64,000 nucleotides of DNA from an uncultured Chitinophaga sp. (GTDB lineage: Bacteria > Bacteroidota > Bacteroidia > Chitinophagales > Chitinophagaceae). Each line of letters begins with the position of its first letter. Position 1 is the first letter of the stretch. The position numbers and the translations under genes are program-made. This document shows, piece by piece, positions 57,262 to 64,000 of this stretch. Location: NCBI RefSeq assembly GCF_937898475.1, contig NZ_CALEJS010000040.1, positions 124,001 through 188,000 of the forward strand. The letters are read 5' to 3'. The notes beneath the pieces are model-generated. The model saw only the letters and a program-made list of their open reading frames with translations. It was not told the origin of the DNA and searched no databases.

Positions 57262-58633
57262 CCATGATCGCTTTGTACAACAGCGCTCCCACCCTGCGCG
57301 CTCCGTATGTGGTAAAATGTGTATGATCTTTTTTGCCGTAGGCAGGACTCTCCTGTACCCAGCGTGCCATTGAGCCTTCGCCACCCATGGCGGCAAAAAG
57401 GTTCCAGTAGGCAGTGCCGTTATCTTCGGCCAGCTCATGTTGTGTTTTGAGCAGCGGGCGTACACCCGGCGCCGTTACAAAATGATCTTCCTTCATGTAT
57501 CCTCTGTCTGCAGTGCCTACGATCAGGAAGGAAGTATTGGGCCAGTTCTTACCAAAGGAATCCATTACTTTCTGCATGGACTGCCCGTACCAGTTATAAT
57601 CTGTGAGTTCGGGGCGGAACAGCACGTTGGCGCCGTAGTGGATCACCACCAGGTCGTACGTGTGCGCCTGCTGCATTTGCCGGATCATCTGGCCGCTAAG
57701 GTGTGCCAGTTCCAGGCCGGTGATGCCCCTGAAAGAATAATTGTCTACAAACACGCCGCTATCGCTTTCAAAACTGAGGCCATAAAGAGCAGGCGGAGTG
57801 TCGCCGCCACCAAATTTCAGCGTCACGGATTGCTGTACATCGCTTTGCGGCAGCACCAATTCATTCAGCACATCAGCACCATTCAGCGTATAAGGTTTGT
57901 CGTTAATCAGCAGGTTGGTGTTGGCAGCCGGACCATAGAGCAGTCCTACCCGGTTAAAGTGGTTCAGTCCGGGCTTTTGTACGGGACTGTATTTCACCCA
58001 GCTTTCGGGTCCGGGTACAAATGCATGGCCGCAAATACCCAGGAGTGTATTTTCGGGCGGTTTATTCTTGAAGTGATAATCTCTCCAGTCTTCAGAAAAA
58101 GTGTGGCGGATAGATGTGCGCCATTGAGCCACCACGGAAGTGATCTGTACAAAACCAATGCCTTCGCCGCCAAAACGGGCCTGGAGACTGTCACGCAGAT
58201 CGCCGGTGATCAGGTCAGCCTCTATCATGGAGTCACCAAAATAGGCAATACGTACTTTCTTTCTTTTATGGGCGTGAAGGTCCTGGAGCGCGTTGAGGAA
58301 GTGCGTCAGGTCTTTGCTCATACCGGTGGAATCCTGGTATTCCTGGATCCCGGTATAGGTCATGTAATCGTAGGTGCGGTGACGCCGGCCGGAGACCGGG
58401 GCCACTACTGCCTGGATAGTGTCTGCAGGCGGTGCAGGTTTGATGAGGGCTACCGGCGGCGCGGCAGGTGCGGGGGCAGGGATGGTGCGCCTGATATCCG
58501 CCAGCATATCTACCTGGCGAATGCTGAGCCCTTTTACGGAAATGTTTTTGCTGACTACAGACAATCCAAAAAGGCACACCATGGTACCCGCAATAATATA
58601 GAAAGGATGTGCAGACCTGTTGTTGGCTGGCAT
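57233..58633 (-). CDS. Membrane-anchored SGNH/GDSL protein, first copy
   Basis: 466 residues. An N-terminal membrane helix (about 11-28) anchors it, then a Pro/Ala-rich linker (50-80) and the SGNH domain. Motifs: VRIAYFGDSMIEADL (nucleophile Ser135), VVIHYGANVL (Asn in a Gly-Ala-Asn block) and DHTHFT (Asp436, His439). It is a distant paralogue of the following gene and overlaps it by 29 bp. Similar to PatB/OatA-type acyltransferases in layout. A GAATGCT word palindrome lies between it and the glucosaminidase gene. Confidence 0.88.
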   Translation of the reverse strand: MPANNRSAHPFYIIAGTMVCLFGLSVVSKNISVKGLSIRQVDMLADIRRTIPAPAPAAPPVALIKPAPPADTIQAVVAPVSGRRHRTYDYMTYTGIQEYQDSTGMSKDLTHFLNALQDLHAHKRKKVRIAYFGDSMIEADLITGDLRDSLQARFGGEGIGFVQITSVVAQWRTSIRHTFSEDWRDYHFKNKPPENTLLGICGHAFVPGPESWVKYSPVQKPGLNHFNRVGLLYGPAANTNLLINDKPYTLNGADVLNELVLPQSDVQQSVTLKFGGGDTPPALYGLSFESDSGVFVDNYSFRGITGLELAHLSGQMIRQMQQAHTYDLVVIHYGANVLFRPELTDYNWYGQSMQKVMDSFGKNWPNTSFLIVGTADRGYMKEDHFVTAPGVRPLLKTQHELAEDNGTAYWNLFAAMGGEGSMARWVQESPAYGKKDHTHFTTYGARRVGALLYKAIMDEFSEEELP

Positions 58634-58650
58634 GTGATGTATAGTTAGGA

Positions 58651-58715
58651 TGAATGCTGAATGCTAGTGGTGAATGTTTAATGCAAGTCACACCTGCGTT
58701 CAGCTTTCAGCATTC
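58651..58715. repeat. Word palindrome, GAATGCT family, over the glucosaminidase stop
   Basis: The left arm GAATGCTGAATGCTAGTGGT (58653-58672) plus following words pairs with TTCAGCTTTCAGCATTC (58699-58715). On the minus strand the gene's final codons (AAT GCT GAA AGC TGA) are themselves words of the element, so the C-terminal Asn-Ala-Glu-Ser and the stop are encoded by it. Confidence 0.7.
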
Positions 58716-59236
58716 TTTGCATAATCCATTTGGGTGTCCAGTTTATACAATTTATACTTCTTAATGAGATTAGAGACCCTTCTGATCCATTCATGACCGG
58801 CGGTACTGTAACCGGAACGGTTCATATGGTCCAGCCATACGGCATATTCTGCTTTACCTTTCAGCTGGGGATACCATTTTTTACGGGCGAGCAGTTTTAC
58901 GAAGTGCTCATAACAGGCGGTATCAGACTTGAACTCCCTGTATTTGGAGCGGTAGGTAGGATGTTTTTTAGCGAGCGAATTGCGGCCTACAATGCCGAAG
59001 TGGTTATGTAATAACCTGGCGTTACGGCTGGTGCCCATACCCGATTCCAGCATGCCTACACCCAGTATAACGCTGGCGGGTATACCGGTTTCGTTCATTA
59101 GTTTGATGGAAAGATCCTGGAACTTATCCAGGTAACGTCTTTTAACCTGTTGCGCGTGCGTAGTCTGCGACGGCAACAGGAAGAATATCACCGCACAAAA
59201 CCATACCAATCCGCTGAGTAGTTTTTTGCCTCTCAT
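58700..59236 (-). CDS. Secreted glucosaminidase-domain peptidoglycan hydrolase
   Basis: 178 residues with a signal peptide ending THAQ. One glucosaminidase (PF01832-type) domain covers the mature protein: catalytic Glu64 in GVGMLESGMGTS, HNHFGIVG, and YREFKSDTACYEHFV...YPQLKG. It should cut N-acetylglucosaminyl bonds in peptidoglycan. Its place directly before two SGNH genes and MBOAT suggests that the module's substrate is peptidoglycan or a wall-linked glycan. -7 box TAATTTTG at 59274-59267. Confidence 0.88.
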   Translation of the reverse strand: MRGKKLLSGLVWFCAVIFFLLPSQTTHAQQVKRRYLDKFQDLSIKLMNETGIPASVILGVGMLESGMGTSRNARLLHNHFGIVGRNSLAKKHPTYRSKYREFKSDTACYEHFVKLLARKKWYPQLKGKAEYAVWLDHMNRSGYSTAGHEWIRRVSNLIKKYKLYKLDTQMDYAKNAES

Positions 59237-59266
59237 GGCAGTACTTTTTTGTGTTTAGTCAATTTA

Positions 59267-59274
59267 CAAAATTA
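59267..59274 (-). promoter_or_regulatory. -7 box of the glucosaminidase/SGNH/MBOAT cluster
   Basis: Minus-strand TAATTTTG matches TAnnTTTG; predicted start about 59263 and leader 27 nt. No TTTG at -33. Confidence 0.45.
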
Positions 59275-59322
59275 TGTAATATAATTGATAGTTGTGGTTA
59301 AATCCGCGCTTTATTTATAACA

Positions 59323-59363
59323 ATCCCCTTTGATACCTTATTTCATGAGGCGTCAAAGGGGAT
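59323..59363 (-). terminator. Hairpin terminator after aspS
   Basis: ATCCCCTTTGA (59323-59333) and TCAAAGGGGAT (59353-59363) are perfect 11-bp complements. On the minus strand a T/A-rich tail (TGTTATAAATAAAG) follows. It lies 42 bp after the aspS stop. Confidence 0.75.
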
Positions 59364-59405
59364 CCTGGTTTAAAAGGGCAGCTGCCTATTGCAAAATATA
59401 TGTCG

Positions 59406-61166
59406 TTATTGTTTTATTTCCTTTACGAGGTCTATCCTGAGCTCCTGCAGCTGGGCGTCGTCTATGCTGCTTGGAGCGTCGAGCATTACATCGCGGCCGG
59501 AGTTGTTCTTCGGGAAAGCGATGAAATCCCGGATGCTTTCGCTGCCGCCCAGCAATGAACAGAGGCGGTCAAAGCCGAAGGCGATACCGCCGTGGGGTGG
59601 AGCGCCATATTCAAAGGCCCCCAGCAGGAAGCCGAATTTGTGGCGTGCTTCGTCAGGGCTCATACCCAGTGCGGCGAACATTTTTTCCTGCAGGTCGCGC
59701 TGGAAGATACGTATGGAGCCGCCGCCTATTTCTGTTCCATTCAGCACAATATCGTATGCATTTGCTTTGATCTGTCCGTATTTCGTGGTGTCGTCCATCA
59801 GCGCCAGCTGGTCGGGCTTGGGCGATGTAAAGGGGTGGTGGCGTGCCACCCAGCGGTTTTCCTCTTCTGCATACTCAAACAGCGGGAAGTCTATCACCCA
59901 TAACGGTTTAAACTCGTTTTTGTTGCGCAGTCCGAGGCGTTCGCCTATTTCCAGGCGCAGCTCACTCATGGCCTTGCGGGTACGTTCTTCCCGGCCAGCC
60001 AGCACCAGGATGAGATCTCCGGGTTGCGCCTGTGCTTTTTCGGCCCAGGTTTTCAGTTTGGTTTCGTCAAAGAATTTATCCACAGAGCTTTTCAGCGTAC
60101 CGTCGGTGTTATACTTCACGTAGATCAGGCCATTCATGCCTATCTGGGGGCGTTTCACCCATTCTGTCAGCTCGTCCAGCTGTTTGCGGGTGTACTCGCT
60201 CAGGCCTTTGGCGTTAATAGCCACCACCAGCTCTGCTTCGTCAAACACTTTAAAGCCCTGGCCTTTTACCAGGTCAGTGAGGTTAACCAGTTTCATGTCG
60301 AAACGGATATCCGGTTTATCGTTGCCATAGAACTCCATGGCATGATCCCAGGTCATACGGGGGAAAGGCTCGTTGAAGGTAATGCCCTTGATCTCCTGGA
60401 AAACATGTTTTACCATGTCTTCAAAGGTGTTCAGGATATCTTCCTGTTCTACGAAGCTCATTTCGCAGTCAATCTGGGTGAATTCAGGCTGGCGGTCAGC
60501 GCGGAGGTCTTCATCGCGGAAACATTTTACGATCTGGTAGTAGCGGTCGTAACCACTTACCATCAGCAGCTGTTTGAATGTTTGCGGAGATTGCGGCAGG
60601 GCGTAGAACTCGTTGGGGTTCATACGGCTGGGCACAACGAAATCGCGGGCGCCTTCCGGGGTGGATTTGATCAGGAAGGGCGTTTCAATATCCATGAATC
60701 CCCTGCTGTCCAGGAAATTGCGTACAGACCTGTTCACGCGGTAGCGCAGTTCCAGGTTCTTCTTCACCTCATTACGGCGCAGGTCGAGGTAGCGGTATTT
60801 CATCCGCAGCTCATCGCCGCCATCGGTATCATCCTGGATGGTAAAGGGTGGCGTTTTCGCCGTATTGAGGATCTTATACGAACTCACGGTGATCTCTACA
60901 TCACCGGTAGGGATATTTTTATTCTTATTGGTACGTTCGGTAACGGTACCGCTTACCTGCAATACAAATTCGCGGCCCAGGGGAGTTTCGTCCAGCTGGT
61001 TATTGAGGGACTCACCAAACAGCAGCTGGGTAATACCATAGCGGTCGCGCAGGTCAACAAAGGTGATGCTGCCGAATTTTCTTACTGTCTGTACCCAGCC
61101 TGCCAGGTTCACCTCCTGACCCACATGATCCATCCTAAGCTCTCCACATGTATGCGTTCTGTACAT
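59406..61166 (-). CDS. aspS: Aspartyl-tRNA synthetase (bacterial type)
   Basis: 586 residues from MYRTHTCGELRMDHVGQEVN (61166). OB-fold anticodon domain, then class II core with motif 2 FRDEDLRADRQPEFTQID, the bacterial GAD insertion (about 290-420), and motif 3 GIAFGFDRL. QSPQTFKQLLM marks the Asp-binding region. Longer frames run into a word palindrome in the leader. The -7 box TATATTTG at 61290-61283 predicts a leader of about 113 nt carrying that palindrome, so it could be controlled at the leader level. Confidence 0.96.
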   Translation of the reverse strand: MYRTHTCGELRMDHVGQEVNLAGWVQTVRKFGSITFVDLRDRYGITQLLFGESLNNQLDETPLGREFVLQVSGTVTERTNKNKNIPTGDVEITVSSYKILNTAKTPPFTIQDDTDGGDELRMKYRYLDLRRNEVKKNLELRYRVNRSVRNFLDSRGFMDIETPFLIKSTPEGARDFVVPSRMNPNEFYALPQSPQTFKQLLMVSGYDRYYQIVKCFRDEDLRADRQPEFTQIDCEMSFVEQEDILNTFEDMVKHVFQEIKGITFNEPFPRMTWDHAMEFYGNDKPDIRFDMKLVNLTDLVKGQGFKVFDEAELVVAINAKGLSEYTRKQLDELTEWVKRPQIGMNGLIYVKYNTDGTLKSSVDKFFDETKLKTWAEKAQAQPGDLILVLAGREERTRKAMSELRLEIGERLGLRNKNEFKPLWVIDFPLFEYAEEENRWVARHHPFTSPKPDQLALMDDTTKYGQIKANAYDIVLNGTEIGGGSIRIFQRDLQEKMFAALGMSPDEARHKFGFLLGAFEYGAPPHGGIAFGFDRLCSLLGGSESIRDFIAFPKNNSGRDVMLDAPSSIDDAQLQELRIDLVKEIKQ

Positions 61167-61175
61167 ATCTAAAAA

Positions 61176-61268
61176 TTGAATTGTTTGAGGTTTGAGGTCC
61201 GACGTTTGACGTTTGGCTACAGGCATGCTTCCCTGAACTTCAAACCCCAAACTTCAAACCTCAAACTA
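61176..61268. repeat. Word palindrome, GTTTGAA family, in the aspS leader
   Basis: GTTTGAGGTTTGAGGTCC and GACGTTTGACGTTTGG on the left, CTTCAAACCCCAAACTTCAA and CCTCAAAC on the right. It lies between the aspS -7 box and the aspS ATG, so it is transcribed as a leader hairpin. Confidence 0.7.
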
Positions 61269-61282
61269 CGTTTGTTGGGGGG

Positions 61283-61290
61283 CAAATATA
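61283..61290 (-). promoter_or_regulatory. -7 box of aspS
   Basis: Minus-strand TATATTTG, exact TAnnTTTG. Predicted start near 61279. No -33 TTTG at the right distance. Confidence 0.45.
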
Positions 61291-61317
61291 CATTTTAAGG
61301 CCTGCATTTGCACCAGT

Positions 61318-62376
61318 TCACCCATTAAAATATCGTCTAATATCAGTTTCAGGCAGCAGGGGAAGGCCCTCCAGGAGGTGACGGCTCAGCATATCTGCCA
61401 TATAGGGAGCCAGTGAGCAGCCCTTGGTACCCAGGCCGTTAAACATGCCGAGCGCCGGACAAGCCGGGTGCAAACCCATGATAGGGCGGCGGTCTTTACC
61501 CGAGGGGCGTATACCCGCCTGCTGTTCCTGTACGGTGTAGGGCACTTTCAGCAATTGCCGGAGCCCCTCTTCCAGGTAGGCCCTTTTTTCCGGGGTAGGC
61601 AGTTCATCAGGATAGTCCCAGGCAAAGGTGGAGCCTACCCAGAAAACCTCTTTCTCCTGGGGTACCAGGGTGATGCTGCGTTTGATGATGTTTTCCGTGA
61701 TCAATCCCGGTACATGTACTTTCAGCACCTCACCCTTGTTGAGGAGGTAGGGAATGTGAGGTCCGAACCAGGGGTTGGCGACCGTTTGCGCCCCTTCGCA
61801 GAAAATAAGGGCGCGGGCACTGATGCCTTTGTAATTTACTCCCTGTGCACTGATCTGTAAATGGTCCGTGTCCAGGCGCTCTTCCCGCAGCAGCTGTCTC
61901 TCCTGTAAATAGCTCCGCCAGGCGGGAAGGAGATTATGCAGCAGTACCGTAGCGCCTTTTACAATAGCTGCGCCATAAGGCTGGTGCAGCCAGGCGTCCC
62001 AAAAGGAAGTGTCTGCAGGCTGTGTATATTGCCGGGCCGCCCCGGAGGTGGTTTTGGTATTAAAAGCCGTTCGCAGCTGTTCGGAAGGCAGCACCATCCA
62101 GATATCTCTTTCCCGGAAAACCGGCACGTTTAACAGCTGTTGCAGCTGCTGATAGGTACGCATGGCAAAAGGGTATATCTCATCGTACATCCAGCCCATT
62201 TCAAACCGGCGGCCTGAAACCGGGTTGATCACACCGGCGGCAATGCGGGAGGCGCTGTTGGCCTTGTATTCATCGATTACGAGTATACGCTGCCCCGCCT
62301 GCAACAGTGTGTAGCTGAGCATAGTGCCGGCTATTCCCTGGCCTGTAATGATGTAGTCAAACTCCATGGCACTCAT
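61318..62376 (-). CDS. FAD-dependent oxidoreductase, DadA/D-amino-acid-oxidase-like
   Basis: 352 residues, soluble, no signal peptide. FAD-binding GQGIAGTML (12-20) with the acidic end of strand two in VIDEYKAN, and the C-terminal GIRPSGKDRRPIMG and MFNGLGTKGCSLAPY motifs of the DAO family. It resembles the MnmC oxidase half and glycine-oxidase-like proteins, but no methyltransferase is attached, so the substrate is open. The ATG overlaps the stop of the upstream macroglobulin gene by 4 bp (ATGA). Confidence 0.85.
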   Translation of the reverse strand: MSAMEFDYIITGQGIAGTMLSYTLLQAGQRILVIDEYKANSASRIAAGVINPVSGRRFEMGWMYDEIYPFAMRTYQQLQQLLNVPVFRERDIWMVLPSEQLRTAFNTKTTSGAARQYTQPADTSFWDAWLHQPYGAAIVKGATVLLHNLLPAWRSYLQERQLLREERLDTDHLQISAQGVNYKGISARALIFCEGAQTVANPWFGPHIPYLLNKGEVLKVHVPGLITENIIKRSITLVPQEKEVFWVGSTFAWDYPDELPTPEKRAYLEEGLRQLLKVPYTVQEQQAGIRPSGKDRRPIMGLHPACPALGMFNGLGTKGCSLAPYMADMLSRHLLEGLPLLPETDIRRYFNG

Positions 62377-64000
62377 TTCACCACATTTACATTCATCCCT
62401 TCACTGTGTGCGCTGAACTCAGGCGCATACATACACTGCGCTGTGCTGATACCATTGGAGAACTTACCTTCATGCGTTACGAACAGGGTGTATTCAAACA
62501 CATGAACACCTTTGGGCAGATAGCTGAAGAAGAAATCCGTGGAGGCATCTTTGGTGCTTTCGTAATAGCTCAGCCCATTCTGCCATTTGTTGGCGCTGAT
62601 CACATTCAATGGTTCAAAGCAGGCAGCGCGCATATCGCGGAGATGAATGTATTCCATATCCTTGTCTGCACGCAGTACCACCCGCACTTTCACCCGGTCG
62701 CCTATTTTCAGCTGCCTGCCTGCTGTGATGGGCGTTAATACAGGGCCTTTCTCATTGATGGCCTGAATGAACAGCTGCTTTTCAATTGACAGCGGCGTTT
62801 GAGCGGCAGTTATTTTATCCAGCTGCTCAAAGTACTGCCAGTATACGGCGCCCCAGGCTGGCTGTCCCTGGCTGTTCTGCAATGATACCTGTATATTGCC
62901 CATGGCGGCCTTTACTGCTTTGGCATCTATACGTTTTTTGAAATAACCCGTACCTGCTTCTGCAGGCTGATTGGCGGAGCTGATAGTTTCAGCGCCCAGC
63001 TGTATGCTTACCTGCGGATTGGCAGTAAGCCAGTTATTGCCGCTGAGCAGCATGGCATAGCAGGCATCAGCTGTAGCTTTGGTGGTATGCCAGTTATTGG
63101 TTTGCTTATTCTTCAGCAGCCATGTTTTCATATCATCCACAGCGGCGGTGTCGTTGGCCACTACATCAAAAGCCTCTATTAGCATGGCCTGGGTTTCTAT
63201 TGGCGCCTGGTACCACCAGTATCCCCATTGCTCTTTCCAGTACATACCCATTTCTTCACTACGGATGGCATGTTCTTTCAGTGACTTTAATATAGCCGCA
63301 GGCGTTACTTTGTCATTATTCCTGTACAGGGCAATGGCTGCCATAGCCTGTACATAGCGGTTCTGCTGCTGCCAGTATGTTTTAGCCTGGGAGAAGTAGT
63401 AATCATATGCAGGCTGTATTTCCTTTGCCACCGGTCTTTCCTTAAAGAAGCTGCGCATGTAGAGGTAGTGCAGCTGGATGCCGCTGACCTGCTGTTTCTT
63501 CATGTCCGCCTTTGATTTGAGCAGGGCATGATAGTCCTGGTCCAGGCGAAGGTCCAGATAGTTCAGGGCATTATTCATCAGCTGCTGCAGGTCGCTCTTT
63601 TGTTCAGGCGTAAGGGCATTCAGCTGTTGCAGGCGACCCATACCTGCAACAATGTACTGAGTAATAAAACGGTCTTCCCACATGCCGTTAAACCAGGGGA
63701 AAGCGCCGGAGGGCAGCTGCATTTGTTTCAGCTGGTCCAGCGCGTGAGACAGTTCTCCGCTCATACGGTGCAGGTCAAACAGCAGGGCAATACGTTTCTT
63801 CTGCTCAGCTTCGTTCCTGGCCTCCAGCACCCAGGGCGTTTGCTGCAGCAGTACTGCTTTCAGCGCTTCATTCTTCTGCAGGTTGCTTTGCAATGCAACC
63901 GTATCTGTTTTTGCCCATTTGCCGAAGATGGTTTTGATTTCAGGCAGGGCATTTACCATATGCGCTGCCAATGCATTTGCGTAGTAACGATTGAATACCT
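62373..64000 (-). CDS. Alpha-2-macroglobulin-like protein, C-terminal part (5' end beyond window)
   Basis: The frame is open to the right edge, giving about 540 residues of a larger protein. The visible start VFNRYYANALAAHMVNALPE fits the segment that directly follows the thioester in bacterial alpha-2-macroglobulins, so a CxEQ motif would be expected just outside the window. The rest is the helical thioester domain (QMQLPSGAFPWFNGMWEDRF) and the C-terminal receptor-like beta domain (DRVKVRVVLRADKDMEYIHL). Such proteins trap proteases in the periplasm. An oxidoreductase gene follows with a 4-bp overlap. Confidence 0.82.
   Translation of the reverse strand, partial: VFNRYYANALAAHMVNALPEIKTIFGKWAKTDTVALQSNLQKNEALKAVLLQQTPWVLEARNEAEQKKRIALLFDLHRMSGELSHALDQLKQMQLPSGAFPWFNGMWEDRFITQYIVAGMGRLQQLNALTPEQKSDLQQLMNNALNYLDLRLDQDYHALLKSKADMKKQQVSGIQLHYLYMRSFFKERPVAKEIQPAYDYYFSQAKTYWQQQNRYVQAMAAIALYRNNDKVTPAAILKSLKEHAIRSEEMGMYWKEQWGYWWYQAPIETQAMLIEAFDVVANDTAAVDDMKTWLLKNKQTNNWHTTKATADACYAMLLSGNNWLTANPQVSIQLGAETISSANQPAEAGTGYFKKRIDAKAVKAAMGNIQVSLQNSQGQPAWGAVYWQYFEQLDKITAAQTPLSIEKQLFIQAINEKGPVLTPITAGRQLKIGDRVKVRVVLRADKDMEYIHLRDMRAACFEPLNVISANKWQNGLSYYESTKDASTDFFFSYLPKGVHVFEYTLFVTHEGKFSNGISTAQCMYAPEFSAHSEGMNVNVVK

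Noticed and set aside
57262..57465. Longer N-terminus for the second SGNH protein
   Set aside because: It would overlap the first SGNH gene by over 200 bp and hides a clean signal peptide starting at 57261.
63969..63971. TTG at 63971 as the start of the macroglobulin-like gene
   Set aside because: The frame stays open to the window edge and upstream residues VFNRYYANA fit the family, so the gene continues beyond 64000.
1..64000. tRNA or rRNA genes and riboswitches
   Set aside because: I looked in all larger gaps and saw no cloverleaf, rRNA core sequence or known riboswitch core; a covariance-model scan would be the decisive test.

Overview
The window reads as chromosomal DNA of a Bacteroidota bacterium, most likely a Chitinophaga-like member of the Chitinophagaceae. 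Signs of this are a FecI/FecR/SusC/SusD locus, a second TonB receptor with a carboxypeptidase-like N-terminal domain, DUF3098 between ftsX and uppP, a signal-peptide-bearing AtpB, many secreted proteins with SPI-type leaders ending in AQ, and promoters of the Bacteroidota type (TTTG, 19-21 nt, TAnnTTTG). It is mostly housekeeping DNA. I see no phage, transposase, tRNA, rRNA or CRISPR.

Layout. 1-13 kb: end of a Gfo/Idh/MocA oxidoreductase, recQ with copA, tsaE, alanine dehydrogenase, a barrel protein, the ftsX-DUF3098-uppP operon and leuS. 13-18 kb: a secreted endonuclease/exonuclease/phosphatase-fold protein, an ankyrin protein, a lipoprotein and an M28 peptidase. 18-27 kb: ruvB, ruvC, two orphan OmpR-type regulators, a flippase-like membrane protein with a DUF3108 protein, HIT, greA, a 2-hydroxyacid dehydrogenase with rsmA, and pdxA. 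27-31.5 kb: methyltransferase, small winged-helix regulator, secreted helical protein and TonB receptor. 31.9-36.3 kb: atpB-E-F-H-A without atpG. 36.6-41.9 kb: ABC exporter, a large secreted protein with a possible clan CD His/Cys dyad, and a DUF1003 protein. 42-53 kb: a PhoB/PhoR-like pair, then an ECF sigma/FecR/SusC/SusD/FAD-oxidoreductase uptake locus. 53-59 kb: porin, MBOAT acyltransferase, two SGNH proteins and a glucosaminidase, which together look like an envelope O-acylation module. 59-64 kb: aspS, a DadA-like oxidoreductase and the C-terminal part of an alpha-2-macroglobulin-like protein.

The most unusual layer is non-coding. Many gaps hold 'word palindromes': 7-9 nt degenerate words repeated in tandem and then repeated again as the reverse complement, making long imperfect hairpins. 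At least four word families occur (TTAGCTG-type, GTTTGAA-type, AAATTCC-type, CCATAGT-type), with the same architecture but unrelated sequence. In about a dozen cases the stop codon of the neighbouring gene is the first triplet of the element or lies inside it. At two convergent gene pairs both stops sit exactly on the outer edges of one palindrome. Others separate atp cistrons, lie in the aspS leader, or supply the -33 box of greA, whose leader carries a strong intrinsic terminator. Start sites below were moved downstream of the longest reading frame where a signal peptide, family N-terminus or -7 box required it.
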